A DNA stretch of 64,000 nucleotides, from the NCBI GenBank assembly GCA_023159155.1, contig JAJNNX010000045.1:186001-250000 (forward strand), read 5' to 3'. How positions within the stretch are numbered: the stretch's first letter is position 1; each line of letters starts with the position of its first letter. Below are positions 24,501-35,531 of this stretch, in pieces. Made by a program: the position numbers and the translations under genes. The notes beneath the pieces are model-generated. The model saw nothing but the letters and a program-made list of their open reading frames with translations. It made no database searches and had not been told where the DNA came from. Source of the DNA: Ustulina deusta (taxonomy: Eukaryota; Ascomycota; Sordariomycetes; Xylariales; Xylariaceae).

Positions 24501-27500
24501 TAGGCACTGTAGAGTAGCTAATGTGTTTCATTTCCAACTGTAAGGTCCAGTTTCTGTGGCCTATTGCCTGGCCGTAGAGATAAATATTAGTATGTGTACT
24601 GCGAGCCTTGACTCTCCTAGGCAAGTAGAAAGCGTAGCTAAGAGTTGCAGGGTATTAAGGCCTGCAACATGTTCACGCTGGACACTGTATTGTTTGGCTC
24701 ACTCCTTCCTCTTCGTGGACGCCCTCCCAGCTACTCAGATTATTCATTGCCCCATAAGGTACCGTCTGTCCTTTTACCTGCCACCATCGAGGCAGCTGAC
24801 GCCTCCCATGGGTGCTTAGGACTACACCGGTCCACCTTGCATACTGAGTCCGTTCCTACCTCCCTGCTCTCGACCAGAGGCTCATACCAACGAATTTTCA
24901 TCTGCTCGGTCGAGATTGAGCGAGGTCGGGCTCTTGACGGTCAAGGGACCGAGTGTGCGTCTAGCTCTTTAGTCTCCTCCACATGGAAACTGCCAATAGC
25001 TTTGTCTTAAACCAGCAAGATTGCGCAACCACCGTCAGACTATTTACTAGGGGGGTTTGGTGCCGAAGAAGGTATAGAGCTCTCTCACATGATTTCTTTC
25101 CAACTATATCGAGGATTCGTTATCTTATTCTCGAACTATCAAGCTCCGGAGTCTGACCGACGCCTTACCTCACTGCCCCTGGTTTGAAGAGACCCCAACG
25201 TTTGTACAACTCCTCACCTTTGACTTCTTAAGCCTCCTCTGCTCTTAACCAACACTCTTCCCATCTCTCCCTCTCTCTTACGATCACCGCCGTAACCAAT
25301 TTCTCGGACGTCCACATATCGTCCTTGTTCTTAGGAATATATAGAGTTGCTCCTCCGAGTTTACCATCCTGTGTCCTTATCACCCGCACAACTGGCGTGG
25401 ACCCCGAACGATCTACTTGCGAAAGTCTTCCGTTGCCTGGCCAATCTGCGGTCGCCCCAATACTACGAAGCACGCTTTTCTACGCCGATGTCACCGTTCC
25501 CGAATCACTTGCCTTGAACCTTGTAGTGTTTGTCTGCGGCCTTGAGGTCGTTTCAGTAAAACCGAAAGTCTGTGCCAAGGACGACCCAGAATCCACCCTA
25601 CCGAGTGGATTAATAACGTAGCGGTACGTTCCCCCCCATCTAATTATACATAAATTCGGGTGCTTCGGTGGCATTTAAAGCAATGCACCTGATGCGGCCC
25701 CATCTGACGCGGCTACTGTCGTAAATAAGTTGGGTTGCGCCGCCAATGCTGCCATGTTTAGCGAGGTCACCGCCACTATCGTGGGAGACTAGGGCGTAAA
25801 AGAGCCAGAAACGGCCTGGGTTTCTCGGCAGTATGGGCCAGCCATCATTTCATTGGAAACGCGCAGTTGCTGCAAAGGCTCGAGGTCGTATCGATGTGCC
25901 ATGCTGACTTGTTTCCAGGCTTAGAGAAGCTGCCCGGCGCGAGCTACGTGTAAGTGGCCCATTTCCGATGGGGGCGGGTGGGATCACATCGGGTATACTG
26001 TAATCGGGAAGGTTGTGCAGGCGCCACTATGATCTAGCAGACTTGGCCACACAGCCGATCGAAGCTCGGGTACCGGAACAGTGTACATGCGAGCCTCACC
26101 CGCGTGCCGCTCGATTACCTCACTGTCCATGTACCCGGATGATCATCATGCCCCGCCCTGCCTCGAGCTTTGGAGCTTCGAGGATATCGACGACCGAGGT
26201 GTTGTTCGGGCGGTGCTTGCACCGATCATGGCCGTCTCCGGCAAGCTTCCGGTGCCATCCTCGTTGCCGCCGTTGTCCGAAAGGGCAACGTGAAAAGTCG
26301 GTGGTCTTGGTCGTATTAGTGTTTCGCCTGCACAAGCCGTTTTCTTGAATCCCTCTACCCATTTCCCTGTGCCACTGGTGTCGGTGGCTTGGGCTCTACA
26401 GTGCTGATTGGGGATGCGAGCTAACGGCGAGATTGAATTGGCCAGAGAACCACCAGGGGTTTGTCGGTCGGTACGTGACAGTGCAATTGGGGATCGCCCT
26501 CTTGGCAACCACCTCTGTAATGGTGACAGCGGGCTCTGGATCTTCGAAGGTCGGTGTAATCCCCGAAGTCGTCTTTGTTGACTCTACGCTCCATATCCAA
26601 CTACTGCTCACTCTGTCTGTCCATCCCCCGTTGTGGTGTCTTGCTGTCAGATAACTTCGACAGCGTCATTCATATTTTACAGCTAACCCCTCTCACCGTT
26701 GGCTCCATTCTATGAATTCCTGCTTCTCTAGGCGCCAGAACACGCGGGACTTGGATCTGTTGCATCACTTCCCCCTAACCTATTCCCTGTCTCTATACCC
26801 TGTCGCGGCACCTGCAAAATCCGATCTGATCCCTAGCCTGCTTCTAATTCTCCCACCCGTTCACACCCCCCATACACTACATTATATACCCCCATGCCCC
26901 GTCTCCATAGGGCTGGTCGCTGGGTTCACAGCTACCTATTAGCGGCCTTTTCAGGATGAGGTGCATGCTTACCTCACAACTTGTACTCAACGTATTTTAC
27001 GATGAGTTGGGTTGATGAGCAGCCTAGTAGGTGGACAAGCATTGGCCGATATCCGCGCCACATTCGCATAGAGGTAGCTGTGTATTACTTGGAAAAGAGT
27101 CGATGGGAAAAAGGGCACCCAGTCGATCGCTGGAGCTGAAGCTGACTTGATCCTTATTTAGATACGGTCTCAGCAACCGTTACTATCCAATTCACCCTCG
27201 ATTGAAGTACCGTTACCACGCCTACTCCTGCCACCGACACCACCGTCTTTTCCACAGCGGACCGAGAGTGACGTGCACCTCTGGCCTCTTGGACCAGAGG
27301 CTCACCGAATGAATCCACAACCCCTCAACAAGGTATATATATACTTTCTGTTTGGTAAAAATCTATAGTTGAATATCCCTTTGATATTTCTGCTTCCGCC
27401 CTTTTGTATTTCCTTTCCTTTCTTTCTTTCTGGGGGTGTTTTTTGCCCGTCTCTGTGCTCTTTCCACCTTCCTTGTCACATCCATAGTTTTTTTGCCTGG

Positions 27501-29122
27501 TTGTGGATGCCGCGATGTCATTGCAGGGTTCTCCATATCCAGGTTGGATTATCTCGACAGGAGTCAGAAAAGGTAGAGTAACAGTTTCGCCCAACCGGTC
27601 TGCAAGGACGCAGGCATTTTAATTAATCGACAACCAATTGGATCCAGGAGTCGCACCGGTGATGCTGAAAGGGAAGCGCGGTAGCAGCGAAAACAACAAG
27701 CAGATAAAAGCCAAACGGAGGGATTCCAATAGCCGTCTACAGGATGAGCAAATCTTTCAAATTGGTAGTCAACATTGACGACGGCTGTAACAATCGCCAG
27801 AATGTGTAAGTAATGTTGACCAGAAAATTAGGCAAAAGCCAGTGTGATAGGTAAGTTGATTTTCTTTTCTTTTCCCGTCGAGATCCCATCACCACTCAAA
27901 GCCTCCTCCCCTTGTCAAGTATACATGTACTGGGTACCATTCATGGATGCACCTACATTTCGCACAACCTTGAGCTGCAGGGTATGTCTACAGCACCAGG
28001 CACCCACCTGTTGAAGGGTCCAGAGCTAGCTCCCATTCGTCACTCAGTGATGCTTTTTGACACCGGTGTCGTCACTTTTCTTTTTCCCTCTCTTTTTATA
28101 TTTTATTTTCCTCTCGGGAAAATCAAAAGAAGCGGAGGAGATGGCCAAACTGTTGAAGCCGTATGGGACCAACGGTTTATTTCCGTCTTCCATTTTGACA
28201 GCGGCAGAATCAAGAATGCATGTACTCTATGAACGCCAAAGTAAGAGCGTGAGAGAGCAAGAGAGAATATTCTTCTACAAGACGACCAGGGGCGCACGGG
28301 ACCAATGGGCGAGGATATTCTCTTAGCCAGTCCCTGTGAATCAACCCTCTCTCTCTACCTACACCATGTACCACCCGACGTTATATGTCATATTATTTTT
28401 TTTCCCTCTTCCCAATTATTACTCTTTTCTACCTTATATTATCCACTGCTTCTCCCCTACACATACATAGTACATACATACGGCTATACATACAACTGTC
28501 GTGTACATGCATGGTTTCTTTACTTTGATACTACTTCCCCATATTTCAATTTGTTATACCTAGTACCTACCTCCCTCCGTATGTACCTATTTTATTCGAC
28601 CCGTCCCATTTTTTCTGTCCTCTTCTGAGGCTTTACCTGAGTGGGTACTTACCATGCACGCCCAAGGGAGCTAACACCCAAGTGTACCTGCCTCTCGGTG
28701 CTGCAATCGAGAATGGCGCTCTTCCCTGCCTGCTTACCTACACTACCTACTTGTACATGTACTGTGCCACTGCTGTACATCCCCGTCAAGTACATCAAGT
28801 ACCTATTTCTACCGGTGTTGGTATATATGTACCTGATTGATCCGGGGACTCCTCTGGCGCGCGAATTCTCCAGTTCTCTGGCCCTCCACTCTCGCATACC
28901 CAAATCGCGTGGGCTGCGCCATGCTTGATGTTGTGTCACAACTGCCTTGTACCGGCCATGTACCTTTCACACTTCGAGTTTCTCGCACTGCTCACTGCCT
29001 GCTTCGCTGCCTCTCTGCCTCTGTGCCTCGGTGCCTCTGCCTCTCTGTGCGCATTGCTCAGAACCGAGAGAAGGGGACATATCCACCAGCAAACAGCGGG
29101 CTAGTCATCGCATTCACTCATT

Positions 29123-29149
29123 CGCCGCCGCCGCTGCTGCTGCTGCTGA
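29123..29149. repeat. CGC/TGC trinucleotide repeat
   Basis: Four CGC units followed by five TGC units, in a pyrimidine-rich upstream region of the VIB-1-like gene. Preceded at 28997-29050 by degenerate GCCTCT repeats. Confidence 0.85.
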
Positions 29150-29368
29150 TTCATGCATTCCCTGTTGACGTACCTACGTTCATTTCAATTCCACTCTACT
29201 ACTGATTTTTCAACTTACACCCTAGACCCCGGGATGCCCATCTTATGCTCCTCTCTGTCCTCCTTACACACACTCTTCAAAAGCCCTCCTCCTGCACTTA
29301 CACGTTAAACATACCACATACATCACGACTACATGTCCCTCGATACCTCTGGACGAACGTCTGCTGAC

Positions 29369-29626
29369 CTATCTCTGCCTCCAGCCGCTGCAGGGTCCTG
29401 ACTCTACAAGCTGCTGATACTCTGCTTCCCGGTCCTTGGCCACCAATGCCGTAGCCTGGTAGAGGTTGCAGCTTGCACGGGGAAGACGGAGAAAAACAGT
29501 GTTAACAGTACCCGCAAGGAGAAGCAAAGTCGACAAAAGATACCACATAGCCTGCATCAGCACCGTCTTCTCTTTACTGCCTCCACCACCCGCAACGCCA
29601 GGATCGCTACTACTATCACTTGTCAT
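29369..29626 (-). CDS. Possible small membrane protein ORF, doubtful
   Basis: An 85-residue ORF from ATG on the minus strand, starting 159 bp from the proposed VIB-1-like start codon and pointing away from it. It has a Ser/Gly-rich start, one strongly hydrophobic segment (AMWYLLSTLLLLAGTVNTVFL) and a polar tail. I recognise no family. It may be a chance ORF within the regulator's upstream region; the start context is not strong. Confidence 0.2.
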   Translation of the reverse strand: MTSDSSSDPGVAGGGGSKEKTVLMQAMWYLLSTLLLLAGTVNTVFLRLPRASCNLYQATALVAKDREAEYQQLVESGPCSGWRQR

Positions 29627-29784
29627 TTGAACATTGTAGTAGTTTCTAGTTTTTATTTCTCATTTTGTCCACGACAGTGCCATGAACTGACGATATCTGC
29701 CTTTGTTTTCAACAGGACTTTGAGCCTTCGCCGCCCACTTGCACCGGGCTAGAACCATATATCGAAATCCCGGCTATAGCTGAC

Positions 29785-32235
29785 ATGCGGTATGTTATTC
29801 CTCTCCCTCCTAAGAATTGCAATGCCGTTCAATATCCACAAGGCGAAGACAGAAAGTAGAAGGGTTTCCATATTCCTGTAGTCAGCAAGACACCCACCTC
29901 CCTTGGCTCATGTACAAAACCTTTCACGGCTTTCTGGCTCGTCGTGTACTGCTAGAGTTTGTTTGGAAATTGGGCACACATCGTGTTGTACTGATTAGGC
30001 GCTTCCCGTACCCTTTTCCTTTTGGTTCTCGTTGGTACTTCCGCCGGCCACAATATACTGCTATAGTTGGTGGTGGTGCTGCGGCGAATGTGGACAAGGT
30101 GCAAGGGTGTCTGCCCTTGCCGGGCAGAGAGACTGCAACACAATTAAAACTTGTGGTTGTGGCTCTCCCGGTCCTTGCTGGCCTCCAGGCCCTGAAAGCT
30201 GGGCTCTAGGGGCTCTGGACTCTAGACTCCGGAATATGGGTTGTGTGGGCTAGGGGTGCTTGTGACTCGCTGTTCCCGATCCTGACCCGCCATCCTGTTT
30301 CCCTTGTATGACGACAACGTCGTTGTTAGTATCACTGCTGCTCCGTCACACTTAGACAGTTGGCATTGTGGTGTGTTGTGCGTTGTGCGGGAGCATCGTC
30401 GCGCAAGCTGCCTGGTGCTGCACACGAGTTACCCTTCACCTCTTCGCGGGCCCCTGCTGATCCGTCTGCGTTAGATACAACCAGGAGCCCTCTATCACAT
30501 CGCTGAGCTTAGAAACCCAATCCCAGCCGTCGTCGGTGCTGAGCGGTTTCCCTGCGCCCTTACTTAACACTTCGACGGGGTATTCCCCGGACACCGGGCA
30601 CTACTATCCTCCCCCGACCTCACAGCTGTTTCCCGCTGCTGCGGTCGATCCTAGGTCACGTCTGGGCTCTACGTAAGTCGCACGCTATTACAACATTTCC
30701 CCCACGTGTGCCTACATCTGAACGCGCGCCTACTTAGTCTTCACCCTGCTCACCAAGCTAGCAACAGCACCTCCTCCACGGGCATGGCACATGCCCCTCG
30801 CACCACTGCGTTGCCAAATCCAGGATATAGTGCCAGAGACGTCTACGGAGGGCCGCGGCCGTCGTTCGTAAGAACGACGGATCACATATCTAGATCTCCC
30901 TCATTTACGACTCCTCTTCGACGCCATCCCTTGTCGCCAACACCCAGCCCAAGCATTGGGTTTACCAGTCCAGTAAGGATGGAGGGAGCCCATCAATATG
31001 GCAAGAATCCGGCGGGAAACACTCCTCCGCTCATGGCCTTGGTTGTCCATGGCCAGCTGGTATATAGCGATGCGACAACGCCCGGCTCCGGTACGCCCGT
31101 CAAAATCGACATTCAGGCCGTTATTGACAAAGGGTTTTTCCTCTCGGATGGGGAATGGACATGCTATCGCCGGAATTATTTCTCATGCATCTGTTCATAC
31201 GGTCTAAATCCCCATTATCCCAATGCGACGATGCAGTACCTCCCAACAGGATCAACGGCCTCTTACCAAGTATTCGGATTCGCAATGAGTATCTCGGCTG
31301 TGGTGTCCGATAGTGACTCCCAGAGCATCGACCTAGTACAGCACACGCCTAAGAGAGATAAAGGCCCAACAGCGAAGCCGGAGAAAGTGAGAATGTTGCC
31401 CAAGCCTCATCAGCAGGGGTCGAACCCATTGGGGCTGTACTCGGATCACACTATGCCGGGTGGTTCCAGGGCAATCTATGAGAGTGGATATGGCCAAAGC
31501 GGACAAGGACCCTATGCGACAGAGCACACTTTCGAACGCATTCAGTTCAAACAGGCTACGGCAAATAACGGCAAGCGAAGAGCCGCACAGCAGTATTATC
31601 ACTTGGTGATAGAGCTTTACGCTGATGTGGGCACACAGAACCCGGGCGAGCAATTTATCAAAGTCGCAGAACGAAAATCGGCAAAGATGATTGTCCGTGG
31701 TCGGTCCCCGGGACACTATCAAACAGAACGAAGGGGTAGTACGAGCAGTGGTCCAGGAGGGTCGAGCGGCATGGGGAGTTATTCAAGCTCCCAAGTACTC
31801 GGGGGTGACTACGGGACGGGTTCTTCCAGTCTTCTTCCTAGTGCGTACTCCGGAAACTACGAAGCCCGGTCTGGGCACTACGGCACAACCCGCCACCCCG
31901 AGATTGGTATGGAGTCCATGATTCCTGCGGACGAGGCCAAAGCGATCGATACGACTAAGGAGTATCAATACTATCCCTCAACAATCTACGAGGGGGTTGA
32001 GCCGCGCCACGGAATCGAAATGTTTTCCCATCGCCACGAGCCAGACACAATGATGGCCGCGACAACTTCTGCTGTCGATTCGGCGATTTCGAAAGTCAAG
32101 CATGAGTATGACCATACTCTCCCAAGTATCCTATATCAGCCCGGTTCTGCGTACCACCCCAGAAACTGCAATCGGTTTGAGGGCAGAGCAACTTCAGCCG
32201 GTTATTACCCTACACCGCTTTCTCAATCCGGGTGA
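29785..32235 (+). CDS. Ndt80/PhoG-domain transcription factor, VIB-1/XprG-like
   Basis: DNA-binding regulator of the p53-like Ndt80 family. The closest characterised fungal members are VIB-1 (Neurospora) and XprG (Aspergillus), which control heterokaryon incompatibility, the starvation response and secreted proteases. My model has exons 29785-29789 (ATG CG), 30475-30672 and 30738-32235, giving 566 residues. The Ndt80 domain covers about residues 160-395, with VKIDIQAVIDKGFFLSDGEW, CYRRNYFSC, IDLVQHTPKRDKGP, EHTFERIQFKQATANNGKRR and KSAKMIVRGRSPGHYQ. The flanks are Ser/Pro/Tyr-rich, as in VIB-1. Exon 2 (QPSSVLSGFPAP...) is open and in phase but has no ATG and an upstream in-frame stop at 30458, so a start through the 685-nt intron is needed. 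The ATG|GTATGT site at 29785 fits exactly. If that intron is wrong, the first ATG in exon 3 is at 30784. Confidence 0.88.
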
Positions 32236-35200
32236 ACGTATCTTTCGAGCGCTGCCAAGTTATATGCGAAAGAGAGATGATTCAAGCTGTGTACGATGCC
32301 ATATGGATTTATAACAACCTGGCTTCGTACTTCTTTCTACCTTTGCATTAAAACGGCCACATCGGAGAGAAAAAAGCATATTGTAATTTGTTTCATTCGA
32401 ACTTAGCCCAGCTGCTGGATCTGGGTACGACGGCGTACGGAAATGAACACGGAAAGATCAGAGGCCTGGAGTTTAACGCTGCATGGGTTTTTCTCTACAT
32501 ACAAGATGTGAGGCATACGGCGAAACTGATATCGCATTATTCTGTAATGGTTTCGGGTATACTAAACAAATGAGGTTCACGAAAGAGCGTAAGTAAAAGG
32601 GATTGTGGAGTACGGCAAGGATACCCCGACACGAATGTTTTATTATGGAACAGTTCTCGTGAGACCGCTGACCAGAAATACTTACTCTGGTTCCTGGTCC
32701 TCATGCCTAGGCGAGAGTCACATCGGGAAACACTCATGGGTGGCGTTTGGCAAAGACGGATGGATTTGCCGGCAGCATGACATTTTGACATTTCTTTCCT
32801 ATCTCCTTTCTGCTTCGATTTGGGAGACCGTGGCGAATGATTTACTTGTTGCCCTAACTGCTCCTGGTGAGAACAACTCGTTACAAGTCGCCATCTACGT
32901 CTTGACTTTGGTTCGGGGACGGTTGGGCGGGACAGTTGTTTGCGAGCTTCCGCAAGGTAGCAGCGGCTGGTTGCCAAAAGCTCCAGATGAACTTCAACAT
33001 TAAGGAGGTGGTAAATCTGGCAGGCAAGCTCAAATACACGATACGTTGCGGATGCTCAAGTTCTCCTTAGCATAGCTCTTTACCTCGCAATTGCAACAAG
33101 CTCTTCGAAATGATTCCGATTGGTGCCATATAGTCGTGGACCTTGACTTGTTTGCATGACAGGTGCACACGGTACCATTAGCAGTCAAAGTGTGGATGAT
33201 GGACATGCAAACTATGATTCACTGGATCAAGTGAGCGATAAGCCCAGTCAGAAGCCCCTATTGATTAACACTATCTGGCAAGCTACCTACTTCTACACAT
33301 AGGTGGTAAGTACTTTCGTACTGTGGTAGTGCATCTGCCAGCCTCACCAGGGTCCCACAGCGGGAACTAGAGGCGCTAAGAAGGCATGTCGAAGGAAAAA
33401 AGCGACAACCAGAAAATGCTAAATTATACAGTGGGGTTAAACCCCTGGTCATTGTCCCGTTTGTTTCATGTACCTAGCTTGTAGTGTACATAATTCACGT
33501 ATACAAATCGGTAGCTCCGGTTGTGAATACCATGAGCCTGTATTCTATCTACCTTGACTAACAGTTACCAGGTCACTGGAAATTTCCTCTCTCTTAAGAA
33601 CTTATTTACACCCCTCGTACGCCCTCAAAAGCAGGTGTCCACAGGTGTGTACGTAGATCGAAGCATCCTCACACCATCTCGGCAGCTCTACCCCTCATAG
33701 TGTGTGTGTACAAGGCATGGCACTACCGACATACCAGTACTATTCCAGTCGCAGAACTACATGATGCAGCCAGCTCTCCTTACATACCCGCCATACATTT
33801 ACCAACCAAGCGCAAGCACACCAAGTATTGCCAGTTGGGGAGCGTCATGATACCTACCCATCCTTGCCCCAGACGCATGGGACCAAATAACGTGCGCAAG
33901 CTCAATCCCCTGATCGAGGATCGACAACACATTAAGCAAGCAAACAAAGTACACAATCTACTAGGTTAGAGCGCTGGGTATGAAACATAAGCAATCATAG
34001 CCTATTGGTCGTGATTTAATACACATTTTATAGGCCTTATATGATCGTCACGAACACTTATACACCTGCTCAGCTGTACTTTAGGTACTTCGAGGTAATT
34101 GGGGTGCTACACTAAGAATAGTAGTATGCTGTCAACAGGACCTACATAGTATGTGGGTACAGCAAATGCTGTGGGCATATTTACGGAAAAGGATGGCCCC
34201 ACACACCAAGGGAAGCGGCATCCAAACGGTGCGTGGAGTAGTGGAACAGACGGCGGCCGAGAACACGGAACACGGGAATAACGGCCGATTGTGAGGCAGT
34301 TTCAAACTCTAATGATTGGGATGCCGGATGGCGGGAGTTTGGCAGTTTGTGGATCCAAACCCGTGGGCGTACTTGTGGACAGCGAGTAGGTTACAATTTC
34401 ACCGCTGTCCAGAGGGCATTTTGTGATAACAATGGTGGTGGTAGTGGTGGTGGTGGTGATGCTGACGATGATGTGAAAAGCGCGGGAAGGCTTGCAGAAC
34501 ACCCCAATTGCGCCAGAGAACAACAATCTCGAAGCCGGTACCCTGGTAGCTCCATCAGCAAACTTGTAACTTTTAGCGAAATATCGGCCCTTTTGCTTCC
34601 AACAGCAATATAGCTTAAACATACAAGACCAGCTCTGTAGTGTGCACTATTATATACTACCTATGTAAGTACATAGAACACACACGATGTAGGTACTTTG
34701 CGTGGCCATGCGTTATCGAAACAATCTTCTCACCATCTTCCCTCCTCCGCCAATCAGCCAAACACCTACTAGTACACTACCTAGGTACCTAGGTACCTTC
34801 ACATACTCACTACATGTAGATAGGTAACAGGTAGACAACACAGACCTACTACCTACGAGGCAGTGTACGCCACAAAATAGGTATGGAAGGGAGTGCGGGC
34901 AGCGGCGGGGCCCGTACTTGCTTTGCGCAAGTACCTGGGAGGTATGTACTCGTAGATAGTGTACATACCTTAGATAGACCCGCCTCGGAAAATGCAGTTA
35001 AGCATCCCTGCCTCTTTTCTTCTTCTTCACCGTTGCATGTCGATGTAACGAGTCTCCATCCCGCAGGCTGCGGCACAACGACGCACACCATTGGCTTTTC
35101 ATTTTGAGTAATTTTAATCCAGGACCGTCCAATCATATCATCGGTTATTTCGATATCTTGAAACACCATGAAATCATTGCAGTGAATCCGACATTGTCCC

Positions 35201-35288
35201 GCCCGTCCTGGCCCCTCACTGGTCGCAGTGCCTCTTCGCGTGATCGCCCCCCAGCGGCAGGCATCAGTCCCAGATCTACAGCCTCACC
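32236..35288. other. Gene-poor region downstream of the VIB-1-like gene
   Basis: About 3 kb. The plus ORF 32605-33003 overlaps a longer antisense ORF and neither looks like a real protein. Contains a GGT-rich microsatellite (34432-34460) and a dense group of CTAGGTACCTAGG motifs at 34770-34860. Confidence 0.5.
34432..34460. repeat. (GGT)n imperfect trinucleotide repeat
   Basis: About nine GGT/AGT units read directly; it creates spurious Gly- and Thr-rich ORFs on both strands. Confidence 0.85.
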
Positions 35289-35531
35289 ATGATGACAGAG
35301 GTAGATGGATGTGAGTGGCCTCGGTAGCGGGCTAGTTGATGCTTACTTCGCACAGTAATGGCGTCTGGCGTTGATCCCTTTTCAGGTGTCGAAGGCCATT
35401 TTCCGACTCCAGCGCACACCCACGCCTACACACCTCATTCTTCGGCACAAGCCCAGTATGCTTCCAAGCAGGACTCCGACATAGAACGTGGTGGCCAAGT
35501 CACAGCCCCACCTAAGGTGGTATGCAAATAG
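35289..35531 (+). CDS. Hypothetical two-exon ORF, possibly the 5' end of a broken gene
   Basis: Tandem ATGs open MMTEVDG. A 45-nt intron (35311-35355, donor GTGAGT, acceptor CACAG) joins them to LMASGVDPFSGVEGHFPTP and a His/Thr/Ser/Gln-rich stretch ending QDSDIERGGQVTAPPK. The frame then stops at 35531 unless a further intron begins at the GTGGTATG near 35517-35524. Amino-acid content looks protein-like and the splice sites are good, but I could not find a convincing next exon and do not recognise the family. It may be an N-terminal fragment of a decayed gene. The upstream 500 bp resembles a promoter (pyrimidine-rich, TAGGTAC motifs). Confidence 0.35.

Larger units (their letters stand above)
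14931..29784. other. Large gene-poor region (about 15 kb)
   Basis: No open frame longer than about 120 codons, no recognisable domain and no exon chain that I could join. Base composition is ordinary rather than strongly AT-rich, so it does not look like a classic heavily RIP-mutated block. It holds microsatellites (20590-20613, 21537-21553, 29123-29149) and, from about 28000 on, long pyrimidine-rich stretches with CATACATA/CTACCTAC words that look like upstream sequence of the VIB-1-like gene. Weak Thr/Val-rich frames at 25228-26650 and 27160-27290 could be gene relics but I cannot identify them. A two-codon-usage or homology test was not possible by eye. Confidence 0.55.

Noticed and set aside
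32537..33003. Overlapping 132- and 146-codon ORFs on opposite strands downstream of the VIB-1-like gene
   Set aside because: Neither shows family motifs, splice partners or plausible composition; likely 3' flank.
34302..34622. ORFs rich in Gly (plus) or Thr (minus)
   Set aside because: Produced by the GGT trinucleotide repeat at 34432-34460.
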